NCBI GenBank assembly: GCA_016719135.1 | Contig: JADKAV010000014.1 | Location: 14,560 to 78,559, forward strand | Source: Micrococcales bacterium | GTDB lineage: Bacteria > Actinomycetota > Actinomycetes > S36-B12 > UBA10799 | Length of the DNA: 64,000 nt | Reading direction: 5' to 3' | In this document: piece after piece, positions 51,947-61,033 of the stretch | Numbering within the stretch: position 1 is the first letter of the stretch | How the letters are laid out: each line of letters starts with the position of its first letter | Program-made: the position numbers and the translations under genes | Notes under the pieces: generated by a model | The model's database searches: none | Seen by the model: only the letters and a program-made list of their open reading frames with translations | What the model was told of the DNA's origin: nothing

Positions 51947-52087
51947 GTTTGTGATCCTATGCCGGGGTTGTGACACTTCAGTGCCCCACGGCAGCGGTGG
52001 CCGGCTGCTGGCCGGTCCTAACCCATCACCGCGCACACATCGCCGAACTTCGACAAGATGGCTAGTAACGATGCGCTAGGAGGAACC

Positions 52088-53797
52088 GTGGCAGACCCGC
52101 GTATGGATTGGGCCGATGCAGTCATGTTCGGGGTGGAAGAGGACCCCGTTCTTCGGTCGGTCATCACCTTGGTCATCCTTCTGGACCAGGAGCCGAACGA
52201 GAAGATGGTCCGCGAGCGCATCGAACGGATGACCCGCTTGGTTCCGAAGTTGCGTCAACGTGCTGTGGGCAATCCGTTGAGCCTGGCACCGCCCCGCTGG
52301 GAGATCGACCCCAACTTCGACATGGACTACCACCTGCGGTGGGTCAGCGTCCCGAATCCTGACGGAACGATGCGTCCGGTCTTCACCATGGCCGAGCAGA
52401 TGGCCGAAGGCGATTTCGACCGCGCCCGCCCACTGTGGGAGATGCTGCTGATCACCGGCCTGAAGGACGGTCAGGCAGCGTTCATCACCAAGATTCACCA
52501 CTCGGTCACCGACGGGATCGGCGGTCTGCAGATGGCCGCGACGTTGTTCGACCTCGACCGGACCGGCGCCGAACTGGGCCCGATGCCCGAGGCGCCCCAG
52601 GGCGTCGCTGCGGGTCTGCGCGGCCGGATAAAGCAGGGCGTTTCATTCGAGGCCAAGACGACCGCCGGCGACCTGCGCAGTGCGATCGGAACAGGCACCG
52701 ACTTCGTCAAGGAGGCAGTCACCGATCCCATCGGTGTCGCGACCTCCGCCGGTGAGATGGCGGCATCCCTGTCGCGCATGCTCGCCCCGGCTTCCGAACC
52801 GCTGTCCTCGGTGTTCGGGGATCGGTCACTGTCCGTGTACTTCGACCTGATCGACATCCCGCTCGACGACCTCAAGAAGGCGGGTAAGGCCGGCCGCGGC
52901 ACACTCAACGACGCTTTCGTTGCCGGTGTTGCCGGCGGGCTGCGTCGCTACCACGAACGACACGGAACGATCCCGGACGCACTGCGCGTGAACATGCCGG
53001 TCAACCTGAGGAGCCCGGCCGACACCGGCAAGCAGGGCAACTCCTGGGTTCCTGCCCGATTCCCGGTGCCGATGAACGAAGCGGACCCGGCCAAGCGGAT
53101 CCAACAATTGCACCCGGTCCTGCGCCAGGCACGCACGGAACCCGCCGCGGTCCTCACCGACCAGGTGTTCCGCTTGTTGACCATGCTGCCCCGCAGCATC
53201 GCGACCGTGGTGGCCGGCGGATTGATGAAGGGGACGGACTTCGTTGCCACTAACGTGCCCGGCCCTCCGATCCCGGTGTTCTTCGCCGGTGCCCAGGTGC
53301 TTCGGATGCTCCCCTACGCCCCCAAGGCGGGAGCGGCCGTCAACTGCGCGCTGATGTCCTACAACGGCGTTGCCCAGGTCGGGGTGAACATCGACACGAT
53401 GTCGGTGCCCAACCCACCGGAACTGGTGGCAGATCTCCGTGCAGGTCTTGAAGAGATCGCCGCGCTGGCCCGCAGTGCAGATGCACCGGCGGATTCGGGG
53501 ACGGGCGATTCGAAGGTGCCCGCGAAAGAAGCGCCTGCGGCAAAGAAGGCGCCCGCCAAGAAAACAGCTGTGAAGAGAACAACTGCCAAGAAGACGCCGG
53601 CGAGCAAGAAGGCTGCCGCGAAGAAGTCTCCGGCCAAGAAGACCGCCACACCCAAGGCGACTGCGAAGAAGTCTCCGGCCAAGAAGACCGCCACACCCAA
53701 GGCGACTGCGAAGAAGACCGCCGCACCCAAGGCGACTGCGAAGAAGACCGCCGCCAAGAAGGCTCCGGCCAAGAAGTCGGCTCCCAGCCCTTCGTGA
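52088..53797 (+). CDS. WS/DGAT wax ester/triacylglycerol synthase with H1-like Lys/Ala tail
   Basis: The 569-residue protein is a WS/DGAT acyltransferase making wax ester or triacylglycerol. Its catalytic motif is IHHSVTDGIGGLQMAATLFD (HHxxxDG). Other markers are PLWEMLLITGL, VNMPVNLRSP and NGVAQVGVNIDTMSVPNPPE. After residue about 470 comes a tail of about 90 residues composed almost only of Lys, Ala, Pro and Thr in KK(A/T)PAKK repeats, like histone-H1-like bacterial proteins. Within it a 45-bp DNA unit is repeated (at about 53618 and 53663). GTG 52088 follows AGGAGG; the longer ATG 52058 is not favoured. The tail could bind nucleic acid or acidic lipid. Confidence 0.85.
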   Translation: MADPRMDWADAVMFGVEEDPVLRSVITLVILLDQEPNEKMVRERIERMTRLVPKLRQRAVGNPLSLAPPRWEIDPNFDMDYHLRWVSVPNPDGTMRPVFTMAEQMAEGDFDRARPLWEMLLITGLKDGQAAFITKIHHSVTDGIGGLQMAATLFDLDRTGAELGPMPEAPQGVAAGLRGRIKQGVSFEAKTTAGDLRSAIGTGTDFVKEAVTDPIGVATSAGEMAASLSRMLAPASEPLSSVFGDRSLSVYFDLIDIPLDDLKKAGKAGRGTLNDAFVAGVAGGLRRYHERHGTIPDALRVNMPVNLRSPADTGKQGNSWVPARFPVPMNEADPAKRIQQLHPVLRQARTEPAAVLTDQVFRLLTMLPRSIATVVAGGLMKGTDFVATNVPGPPIPVFFAGAQVLRMLPYAPKAGAAVNCALMSYNGVAQVGVNIDTMSVPNPPELVADLRAGLEEIAALARSADAPADSGTGDSKVPAKEAPAAKKAPAKKTAVKRTTAKKTPASKKAAAKKSPAKKTATPKATAKKSPAKKTATPKATAKKTAAPKATAKKTAAKKAPAKKSAPSPS

Positions 53798-54025
53798 CGC
53801 CTCACCGAGTCACACGACGGGCTGCCAACCAGACTCGCGGTTCGTCAGGGGTTTGAAGGGTCCGCCAGAGGTGGGCGTTTCGGAAAGCGAATCCACGCGT
53901 GGTCTGTTCCGTGATTCTTCGGCACATGCGGTCACGATCGTCCTGGTAACGCTCCGGGCCTCTGACGGCGTCCGAGCGGGTCGCTTGGCCTCTCCCGACC
54001 TCGCACACCTGCTCCCGCCCCGGCG

Positions 54026-54142
54026 CAGGCGTTGGAGTTACGTACAGAGGTTGGACAAACGCACAGCCGTTGGAGTTGCACGCCCCGCCGATCTCCAACG
54101 CCCGTACCGATCTCCAACGTACGTACCCAACTCTCACACCTG
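54026..54142. repeat. Convergent-gap repeat, copy 6 (117 bp)
   Basis: Same orientation as copies 4-5. It begins CAGGCGTTGGAGTT and ends AACTCTCACACCTG. It lies between convergent WS/DGAT and GTPase genes, next to the transposase remnant at 54134. The sequence from 53798 to 54025 shows no gene. Confidence 0.85.
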
Positions 54143-54412
54143 TGGGCCAGCGTGAGGCCTGCTCGTCCCCTTGAGCCACGCGGTCGCGCCGTCCAATGGC
54201 CCTTCGGGTTTTAGGGGGGAGTCGAACGTGGTCGCCCACTGCTGGGTGCGGTACTCCCCGACCCGGTTGAACAGCGTCTGGTCCATCCCGGTCGCCTGGA
54301 TCGGGCCGATCCGCGCCGGATCGTCGACCAGCAGCTGACCGTAGGCCAGCATCGTGTCGTTTACGGCATGCCAGTCACAGCCCCACGTGGCCAATGGCTC
54401 GCAGACGCCCCT
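54134..54412 (-). pseudogene. ISL3-type transposase remnant, second copy
   Basis: This is a catalytic fragment matching that at 3059-3269: ATWGCDWHAVNDTMLAYGQL, LVDDPARIGPIQATGMDQTL and RTQQWATTFDSPLKPEG are shared. After that it continues ATAWLKGTSRPHAG, a piece of transposase not present in the first copy. The N-terminal part is missing. It is joined at 54412 to the same palindromic insert as in the first copy. Confidence 0.75.
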
Positions 54413-54612
54413 GCCACCAGCTACCGCTCGTCGCCATCACATGAGGGCCGCAGCGGGGGCAGTGAGGCCCTCGGCGGCCCCGATGTGATGGCCACGGCGT
54501 GCACTCTGGGGCTTATGTCCCATTTCTCCCATCAGATGGGGGCCGCAGCGGAGCCGAGGGTGCGACCGGTGGCCCCCATCTGATGGCGAGGCTGGACCGA
54601 ACCGCTGGTCAG
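54413..54612. mobile_element. Palindromic insert (MITE-like), copy 2
   Basis: Reverse-oriented and nearly identical to 2841-3058. Hairpin A here has perfectly paired 16-bp arms (CCATCAGATGGGGGCC when read on the minus strand; the arm pair spans 54534-54586 on the plus strand). The CCATCAC... arms of hairpin B are at 54434-54491. Its end CTGACCAGCGG (minus strand) lies directly against the GTPase stop codon at 54614. No coding capacity. Confidence 0.6.
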
Positions 54613-54613
54613 T

Positions 54614-55780
54614 TCACTCCCCCGGCGGCAGCGCTCGGCGATCCTTGCCGCCAGTGAGCTTGAAGCGCGCCTTGAACTCCTCGACGAACACGGCTCGGAT
54701 GGAGTCAACGTCGCTCAGGTCACCATTGACCAGGTATTTCTCCAAGACCGCGACCCACGCCCAACCCATCGCAGTGGTCATGCTCGCTGCGACCGTTCCG
54801 GAAATCACCATCGCCGCCGGTTGCCCCCCGGGCACCACTCTGAGCAGCGACGACACCATCCATCGGCCCGCCGTCGTCGCCCCACTGGAGAGCATGAGCG
54901 ACCCCACCAGCGACGCGAGTTGCGCCGAAGCCAGGCGACTGCCATAGGCCGCTGTCAGCCGCGCGATCATGCCGATCTGCAGCGGAACTAGGATCGCCGC
55001 GTCGGAAAACGGAATCGGGGTGGCACCGGTGGCCAGGGCAGACGACGCGCTTGCTGTAATGATCTTTTTAGCAGCCTGTCTTTTACGCCCCCAGTCCAGC
55101 TGTTGAGCCGCTGACAGGGCAGCGACCGCAACCTCCGGGATCGTGTCGAACGTGGCGTCGAGCAGTTCCTGCAGACCGAACACCACGGTGCCCAGGAACT
55201 GGTCGGCCTTGGCATTGGTCAAGAAGACCCGGCCGTCGGCGGCCAGTGGCAGACCCAGCCCAGCGATGTAGCGGGCGAAATCGATGGCCTCGTCGTGAAT
55301 CTGGCCCTGCGCGTTGGCCGGCACCTGCGTCAAGACGAAGAGCACCGGCAGGCCGAGTTCCTGCAACCGGCGCACGAACCCGGCTTGGTGATCCTCGAAC
55401 CGGCGGTCGCTCCAGCGCAAGGTGTACCAGGCCGCGTGGATCTGTTCAGCGGCGTCGGCTTTGCGTGCGGTGTCGACGATGTCTTCCAGCGCCGCCAGGA
55501 TCCGGTCACCGGCTTCGCCGGTCTCGAAACCCCGTGAGTCATAGATGCCCAGGACACCGTTGGGATGCACGTAGTAATCCAGCCCCGTGGTCACCGGCCG
55601 ACCTGTCCCGACTGCAGCCACGTCCTCGCCGAAGATGGCGTTGACCAGGGTGCTCTTGCCCGCGCCGGTCTTGCCGAAGATCGCCAAGTTGAACCTGCCG
55701 AGCGCATTGAGCGCGTGCGCGTATTCCTCCCGGTACAACCGGGTGATGTCCGCCGAGCCCAGGTCCTTCACAGACTCCAC
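54614..55780 (-). CDS. DUF697/YcjF-like membrane GTPase
   Basis: The 388-residue protein has an Era-like GTPase domain: the P-loop IFGKTGAGKSTLVNAIFG, G3 IYDSRGFETG and LFVLTQVPANAQGQ near G4 (an atypical NKxD). A DUF697-like domain follows with hydrophobic helices (LATGATPIPFSDAAILVPLQ, then LASLVGSLMLSSGA). Such proteins are thought to act at membranes in stress response or remodelling; their targets are unknown. GTG 55780 gives the start VESVKDLGSADITRLYREEY. The stop is 2 bp from the palindromic insert, so its 3' end may have been altered by it. It follows the phosphoketolase gene on the same strand. Confidence 0.8.
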   Translation of the reverse strand: MESVKDLGSADITRLYREEYAHALNALGRFNLAIFGKTGAGKSTLVNAIFGEDVAAVGTGRPVTTGLDYYVHPNGVLGIYDSRGFETGEAGDRILAALEDIVDTARKADAAEQIHAAWYTLRWSDRRFEDHQAGFVRRLQELGLPVLFVLTQVPANAQGQIHDEAIDFARYIAGLGLPLAADGRVFLTNAKADQFLGTVVFGLQELLDATFDTIPEVAVAALSAAQQLDWGRKRQAAKKIITASASSALATGATPIPFSDAAILVPLQIGMIARLTAAYGSRLASAQLASLVGSLMLSSGATTAGRWMVSSLLRVVPGGQPAAMVISGTVAASMTTAMGWAWVAVLEKYLVNGDLSDVDSIRAVFVEEFKARFKLTGGKDRRALPPGE

Positions 55781-55809
55781 GCTACTTGCCCGAGTCGGTC
55801 TGCGACGCC

Positions 55810-58227
55810 TCAGAAGGGCCAGACCCACTCCCGCACCTCGGGCAGGTCCTCGCCGCGCTGGCGGATGTAGGCCCGGTGCTCCAGCCGCTTGTCCACCATC
55901 GCCTGCCGCAGCCCGGCGGCATTGGACCCCAGGCCCGGAACCCGGTCGATGACATCGATGACGAGGTGGAAGCGGTCGATGTCGTTCATCACGCACATGT
56001 CGAACGGTGTCGTCGTGGTTCCCTCCTCCTTGTAGCCGCGCACGTGCATGTTGCTGTGTCCGTTGCGGGAGTACGTCAGTCGATGGATCAGCCACGGGTA
56101 GCCGTGGTAATTGAAGATGACGGGTTTGTCGGTGGTGAACAGCGCGTCGTACTCCGAATCGCGCAGCCCGTGCGGGTGTTCGGAGTGCGGCAGCAATCGC
56201 ATCAGATCCACGACGTTGACCACTCGCACGCGCAGTTCCGGCAGGTGCTCGCGCAGGATCGCCGTAGCCGCCAGGATCTCAAGCGTCGGCACATCCCCGG
56301 CACATGCCAGCACAACATCGGGCTCAGCGCCGCCATCGGAGCTGGCCCACTCGAACATCCCGATCCCGCGGGTGCAGTGCAGCCGGGCCTGCTCAGCATC
56401 CAGCAAGTCCAGAACGGGTTGCTTGCCGGCCACCACCACGTTCACGTAGTTGCGGCTGCGAAGACAGTGATTCATCGTCGACAGCAACGTGTTGGTGTCC
56501 GGCGGGAGGTACACCCTGATGACGTCGGGCTTCTTGTTCACGACGTGGTCGATGAAGCCGGGGTCCTGGTGGGAGAACCCGTTGTGATCCTGGCGCCACA
56601 CGTGCGAGGTCAGTAGGTAGTTCAGCGATGCGATGGGGCGGCGCCAGGCCAGGCCGCGCGTGGCCTTGAGCCACTTCGCGTGCTGGTTGAACATCGAGTC
56701 GATGATGTGGATGAACGCCTCGTAGCACGAGAACAGTCCGTGCCGACCTGTGAGCAGATAGCCCTCCAGCCAGCCCTGACACGTGTGCTCGCTGAGGATC
56801 TCCATCACCCGACCGTCGCGGCTCAACTTGGAGTCCCACTCCTCCTGCAGAATCTCCGCCGCCCAGGCTTTGCCCGTCACCTCGAGGACCTGAGACAGCC
56901 GATTGGAATCCGTCTCGTCGGGACCGAAGACGCGGAAGTTGGCAGTCTCGCTATTCGCGGCCATGACATCGCGCAGGAAACCTCCCAAAACGCGGGTCGG
57001 CTCGTGGAAGGTTGTCGCTGGGGCCTGCACGTCGACGCAGTACTCCATCCAGTTGGGCGTCACCAACTGTCGCAGCAACCGGCCTCCGTTGGCGTAAGGC
57101 TGCGCGGACATCCGCCGCTCCCCGTCCGGGGCCATATCCAGCAGATCCTGCTTCGGGGTGCCATCGGCGTCGAAGAGTTCCGCGGGACGATACGACTTCA
57201 GCCACTGTTCGAGCAGCTTTGCGTGTTCGCGGTTGCTGTGCGTCTCACTGAGCGGAACCTGGTGACTGCGCCAGGTGCCCTCCACCTGCTTTCCGTCGAC
57301 CACCGCCGGACCCGTCCAGCCCTTGGGACTTCGCAGAACGATCATCGGCCACTGCGGACGACTGGTCTTGCCCTCCTCGCGCGCGGATCGTTGGATCTCG
57401 GCGATCTCCGAAAGGACCGTGTCCAGCGTTGACGCCATGAGCTGATGCATCTCGTGGGGGTCGCTGCCCTCCACGAAGTGCGGCTTCCACCCGTAACCCA
57501 CCAGAAGAGCGGTCAGTTCCTCATGGGGGATCCGCGCGAGGATGGTCGGATTGGCGATCTTGTATCCATTGAGGTGCAGGATCGGCAGGACCGCACCGTC
57601 CGTGGCCGGGTCGAGGAACTTGTTGCTGTGCCACGAGGTGGCCAGCGCGCCGGTCTCAGCCTCCCCATCACCGACCACTGCGGCCACCACCAGATCAGGG
57701 TTGTCGAACGCTGCGCCGAACGCGTGGGACAGCGCGTAGCCGAGTTCGCCGCCCTCGTGAATCGACCCGGGGGTCTCAGGGGCAACATGCGAAGGAATAC
57801 CGCCGGGGAACGAGAACTGCTTGAACAGCGCATGCATCCCGATCTCGGACTGCGGGACATCGGGGTAGTACTGCGAATAGGTGCCTTCCAGCCATGCGTT
57901 GGCGACCATCGCCGGACCTCCGTGACCGGGTCCCGCGATGTAGATCATGTCCATGTCGTCGCGTTTGATGACCCGGTTGAGGTGGGCGTAGATGAAGTTC
58001 AGGCCCGGTGTGGTCCCCCAGTGCCCCAACAGGCGCGGTTTGATGTCAGAACTGACCAGCGGGCGCTTGAGCAGCGGGTTGTTCAGCAGATAGATCTGAC
58101 CCACCGACAGGTAGTTCGCCGCGCGGAACCAGCGGTCCAGCGCATCGATCTCCGCGGGTTCGACGGCGCCGGGCGAGACCTTCACCCTGCTGCGCGACGG
58201 ATTGGCACGTTTCGTCTTGGAAGCCAT
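55810..58227 (-). CDS. xfp: Xylulose-5-phosphate/fructose-6-phosphate phosphoketolase
   Basis: The 805-residue enzyme is a thiamine-diphosphate phosphoketolase that cuts xylulose-5-P and fructose-6-P to acetyl-P and an aldose phosphate. It has YLSVGQIYLLNNPLLKRPL, LLGHWGTTPGLNFIYAHLNR, IYIAGPGHGGPAMVANAWLE and VVGDGEAETGALATSWHSNK (ThDP motif). The family-typical FKQFSFPGGIPSHVAPETPG follows, and YPWLIHRLTYSRNGHSNMHV marks the C-terminus. Full length. The start is ATG 58227 with a Lys/Arg-rich 18-residue extension. It would give acetyl-CoA from sugar without CO2 loss and could feed lipid synthesis. Confidence 0.96.
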   Translation of the reverse strand: MASKTKRANPSRSRVKVSPGAVEPAEIDALDRWFRAANYLSVGQIYLLNNPLLKRPLVSSDIKPRLLGHWGTTPGLNFIYAHLNRVIKRDDMDMIYIAGPGHGGPAMVANAWLEGTYSQYYPDVPQSEIGMHALFKQFSFPGGIPSHVAPETPGSIHEGGELGYALSHAFGAAFDNPDLVVAAVVGDGEAETGALATSWHSNKFLDPATDGAVLPILHLNGYKIANPTILARIPHEELTALLVGYGWKPHFVEGSDPHEMHQLMASTLDTVLSEIAEIQRSAREEGKTSRPQWPMIVLRSPKGWTGPAVVDGKQVEGTWRSHQVPLSETHSNREHAKLLEQWLKSYRPAELFDADGTPKQDLLDMAPDGERRMSAQPYANGGRLLRQLVTPNWMEYCVDVQAPATTFHEPTRVLGGFLRDVMAANSETANFRVFGPDETDSNRLSQVLEVTGKAWAAEILQEEWDSKLSRDGRVMEILSEHTCQGWLEGYLLTGRHGLFSCYEAFIHIIDSMFNQHAKWLKATRGLAWRRPIASLNYLLTSHVWRQDHNGFSHQDPGFIDHVVNKKPDVIRVYLPPDTNTLLSTMNHCLRSRNYVNVVVAGKQPVLDLLDAEQARLHCTRGIGMFEWASSDGGAEPDVVLACAGDVPTLEILAATAILREHLPELRVRVVNVVDLMRLLPHSEHPHGLRDSEYDALFTTDKPVIFNYHGYPWLIHRLTYSRNGHSNMHVRGYKEEGTTTTPFDMCVMNDIDRFHLVIDVIDRVPGLGSNAAGLRQAMVDKRLEHRAYIRQRGEDLPEVREWVWPF

Positions 58228-58239
58228 GGGTTCAGCCTG

Positions 58240-58830
58240 TCAAGGACTCGCGCCGATTGCCAGACCCGCGCGGATCCGGCCTTGTTCGGGATCACGGTGT
58301 GCCGGGTAAGTGAGCTGACCATGCGCGTCCATCGAAGGGGTTGCCCCCCACTGACCCAACACGTGTTCGCGCGGCACGGCACCAGACATGATGTGCTGCA
58401 CCGACCAGCCGCCCGCGGTCAGCGTGTTGGAGATCAGAAGTCGGTGACAGCGCCACGGCATCGGTTCAGAGCACATGATCACGGTCCTGCGCCCCTGCGC
58501 CAGATCAGTCAGAGCAGTGATGGCGTGCTGGTAGGAGGCCGTCAACGAATAGTCCGCGTAGTTCTTGAAACTCGCGTTCTGCCAACCATCATTGACCAGG
58601 CCCGCCGAGGGCTGTTTGCGCCGACGGCCACCGAGGTCCGGGATATGGGCGTAGTGGATATCGGCCCGGTGCAGCCACTGCGGCATGGCATCGCGGGCGA
58701 AATGCGGGCTGCGCCGTGAACCGGGATGGGCCCGTACATCCACCAGCAACTCGATCTGCTGCCCGCTGAGCCTGTCGATGAATGCAGACTCCGAGCACGT
58801 CCAGTGACCGATCGTCCAGATCCGCTTCAC
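58240..58830 (-). CDS. DUF488 family protein
   Basis: The 196-residue protein has the DUF488 core: IWTIGHWTCSESAFIDRL, LLVDVRAHPGSRRSPHFARD, the YAHIPDLGGRRR segment and IMCSEPMPWRCHRLLISNTL with the conserved Cys/His. The family is of unknown function and the Cys-containing segment may be catalytic. GTG 58830 follows GAGGAGGG, a strong ribosome site. It ends 12 bp before the phosphoketolase start on the same strand, so it could be cotranscribed. Confidence 0.85.
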   Translation of the reverse strand: MKRIWTIGHWTCSESAFIDRLSGQQIELLVDVRAHPGSRRSPHFARDAMPQWLHRADIHYAHIPDLGGRRRKQPSAGLVNDGWQNASFKNYADYSLTASYQHAITALTDLAQGRRTVIMCSEPMPWRCHRLLISNTLTAGGWSVQHIMSGAVPREHVLGQWGATPSMDAHGQLTYPAHRDPEQGRIRAGLAIGASP

Positions 58831-59060
58831 GACCCTCCTCGATCCGTCCAGTCCTGTCACCACTGCACTACCCGCAGCGCCCGTGACCATTCCCAGGTGG
58901 GCGCACCACCTGACGTCGACCACGGTCCGCTTGATCACATGTCGAGCGGGTTACGCACGAACAGCCGGTGTCCGTGGCAACTTCGGAGGCGGCACAAGAG
59001 CCGGCCCGTCACAGGCGCCAGGCCCTGTGCGGGATCGCACGGATGTGTTCAGATGGAGGT

Positions 59061-59345
59061 ATGAGCGACAACGACGACATCGAACGCCTCCTGCGGGAGA
59101 TCGACGCCACCTCCGGTGGAACGCCGGCTCAGCCTCCCGCGCGCCGACCGGAATCCAGCCCGGTGCCCACGGACAAGGAATCGAAGGGTGGCTCAGCCTT
59201 GGCCGTAGCGGCCGTGATCGGCGTGGTTGGACTCGTGCTGGGCTCGATCCTGGGATTCCTGCCCTACATCAACGGGATTTCGCTGGGCCTAGGTGGATTT
59301 TTGGGCGCTTGGATCGCCTGGACCCTCAGCCGCCGCTTCGGCTGA
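59061..59345 (+). CDS. Small membrane protein, unknown
   Basis: The 94-residue protein has a charged, Pro-rich N-terminus (MSDNDDIERLLREIDATSGG) and two closely spaced membrane helices (ALAVAAVIGVVGLVLGSILG and a second ending WIAWTLSRRFG). ATG 59061 follows GGAGG. The family is not recognised. Its end overlaps the convergent DUF3159 gene by 57 bp. Confidence 0.65.
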   Translation: MSDNDDIERLLREIDATSGGTPAQPPARRPESSPVPTDKESKGGSALAVAAVIGVVGLVLGSILGFLPYINGISLGLGGFLGAWIAWTLSRRFG

Positions 59346-59963
59346 GCGCCGCTGCGCGAATACCGGCCGCAGCAGCCGGTAGGTCACGTAGGCGCCGAAC
59401 AGGAACAGCGGCCAGCCCATGATGATCTTGGCGGTACCCAGGGCACCGACCCAGCCGGCGAGGTACAGCGGAACCTGCACCAGGATCCGGCCACCGAACA
59501 CCAGCACCCACACCCAGGTCGCTGCGGCGAAGATGCGTCGCAGTTCGGGGTCGCGGCGCCACCCTGTCGGATCGCCGGTGATCGCCCCCACCACGACGCC
59601 CATGAGGGGCCACCGAACAGCCAGCGAGATCAGGAACGCCGATCCGTAAGCGACGTTCACGATCAGACCCCACAGGAAGAAGTCGCGCGCTTCGCCGGTT
59701 CGGGAACTCACGTACGCCGAGATCGCCACGCCGGCGAATCCAGCGAGAACCTGGGTGAGCGGCTGGCGGCGGATCAACCGCCACACCAGGATGACGACTC
59801 CGGCCCCTAGTGCAGCGATCAGCGCGGGCTGCAAGACACGGCCGTTCAGGAGGTAGACAGCCACGAACACGACGGCGGGCAGACCCGAGTCGAACATCCC
59901 CCGCCACCCACCGATGGCGCGCTCCAGTAGCACCGCCTCCGGATGGGCTTGCGCCTGGCTCAC
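59289..59963 (-). CDS. DUF3159 membrane protein
   Basis: The 224-residue protein has six or so membrane helices and the DUF3159 pattern: FDSGLPAVVFVAVYLLNGRV, DFFLWGLIVNVAYGSAFLIS and GDPTGWRRDPELRRIFAAAT, then LVQVPLYLAGWVGALGTAK. Role unknown. In many actinomycetes it lies in the order TrkA-TrkA-DUF3159-OB-DUF3710-dut. ATG 59963 overlaps the OB-fold gene stop (ATGA). Confidence 0.85.
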   Translation of the reverse strand: MSQAQAHPEAVLLERAIGGWRGMFDSGLPAVVFVAVYLLNGRVLQPALIAALGAGVVILVWRLIRRQPLTQVLAGFAGVAISAYVSSRTGEARDFFLWGLIVNVAYGSAFLISLAVRWPLMGVVVGAITGDPTGWRRDPELRRIFAAATWVWVLVFGGRILVQVPLYLAGWVGALGTAKIIMGWPLFLFGAYVTYRLLRPVFAQRRSAEAAAEGPGDPSAQKST

Positions 59964-60289
59964 CCGACGCTCGGGATGGTGAGCTCGTACTCGGGGTTGA
60001 AGATGACCTTGCGACCGTCACGCATCGCAACCCGGCCGCGGGCGCTGATCTGGCGGCTCGGCACGATCCCGGTGAGTCGGCGCCGCCCCAGCCACACCAA
60101 GTGCACAATGCCCGTCTCGTCGGAGATGTCCGCCTCGAACGACTCCACACCGCCGCTGGGATGCAAGGTCACACTGTGCACCGTGCCGGACACTTCGACG
60201 ACGTCACCGATCGACGCGTCGCACATGCTGACGTGCTGACACTTCTGCCCGGTACTGGTGCGGGCACGCCACGTACTCTGGGCCGTCAC
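59960..60289 (-). CDS. OB-fold nucleic acid-binding protein
   Basis: The protein of about 109 residues is an OB-fold: GDVVEVSGTVHSVTLHPSGG, then ISDETGIVHLVWLGRRRLTG, and ISARGRVAMRDGRKVIFNPE at the end, like the OB domain of RecG-type or tRNA-associated proteins. It probably binds single-stranded nucleic acid. GTG 60289 or ATG 60228 could be the start. Overlaps DUF3159 by ATGA. Confidence 0.8.
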   Translation of the reverse strand: MTAQSTWRARTSTGQKCQHVSMCDASIGDVVEVSGTVHSVTLHPSGGVESFEADISDETGIVHLVWLGRRRLTGIVPSRQISARGRVAMRDGRKVIFNPEYELTIPSVG

Positions 60290-60332
60290 CTTTCCAGAGT
60301 ACGGGCCAAGAGCGCACGTCACAATGGAGGCC

Positions 60333-61010
60333 ATGATCACCTGGGTGCTGCTGCACGGCGCCGGATCGACCCCGGAGTTCATGGCACGCACCTTCGGGCC
60401 GGCCGCACAGTCCTCGGATGTGCGACTGGTCACACCGGATGTCGTGGGTGCGTCGATGGCCGAGATGGTCGATGTGATCGAGAGCATCGGACCGGATCGT
60501 GACGATCTCATCGGCGGGGTTTCCTTGGGAGCCCACGCCGCAGCGCAGTTCGCCTACTCGACCCGATGGGGCGGACGCATGTACGCGGTGATGCCGGCCT
60601 GGATCGGCGCGCCCGAGACGGTAGCCTCGCTGACCGCCGCAACGGCTGAGACGCTTGCGCACAGCAGCGTGGAGGACGTCCTGATCCAGATTGAGGCATC
60701 AGCCGATACAGGTGACTGGATCATCGCCGAATTGCGCACGGCATGGACAGGGTTGGGCCGCGACCGGTTGCGGGACGCGCTGCGCGTCGCCGCCGCGCAA
60801 GTGGCACCCACGGCCGCGGATCTCGCACGCGTCACCGGTGAATGTCGCGTCGTGGCACTTGCCGCAGACCCCACCCATCCGCTGACGGTCGCGCGGCTAT
60901 GGGCTTCCAGCATTCCCGCAGCACGCCTGCATGTGCTGCCCCGCCATCTGCAGGGACGCGGCTCCACAGCGCTTGCCGCACCGCTACTGCGATGGATGCA
61001 GACGCCTTAG
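60333..61010 (+). CDS. Alpha/beta hydrolase-like protein
   Basis: The 225-residue protein has an alpha/beta-hydrolase layout: WVLLHGAGSTPEFMARTFGP, then the nucleophile elbow GGVSLGAHAAAQFAYSTRWG (GxSxG), and VVALAADPTHPLTVARLWAS, a possible acid strand, then LPRHLQGRGS with a possible catalytic His. The substrate is unknown. ATG 60333 follows GGAGG. It is on the opposite strand to its neighbours, between OB-fold and DUF3710 genes. Confidence 0.75.
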   Translation: MITWVLLHGAGSTPEFMARTFGPAAQSSDVRLVTPDVVGASMAEMVDVIESIGPDRDDLIGGVSLGAHAAAQFAYSTRWGGRMYAVMPAWIGAPETVASLTAATAETLAHSSVEDVLIQIEASADTGDWIIAELRTAWTGLGRDRLRDALRVAAAQVAPTAADLARVTGECRVVALAADPTHPLTVARLWASSIPAARLHVLPRHLQGRGSTALAAPLLRWMQTP

Positions 61011-61033
61011 GCGTCAACGACGTTGCAGGGACT

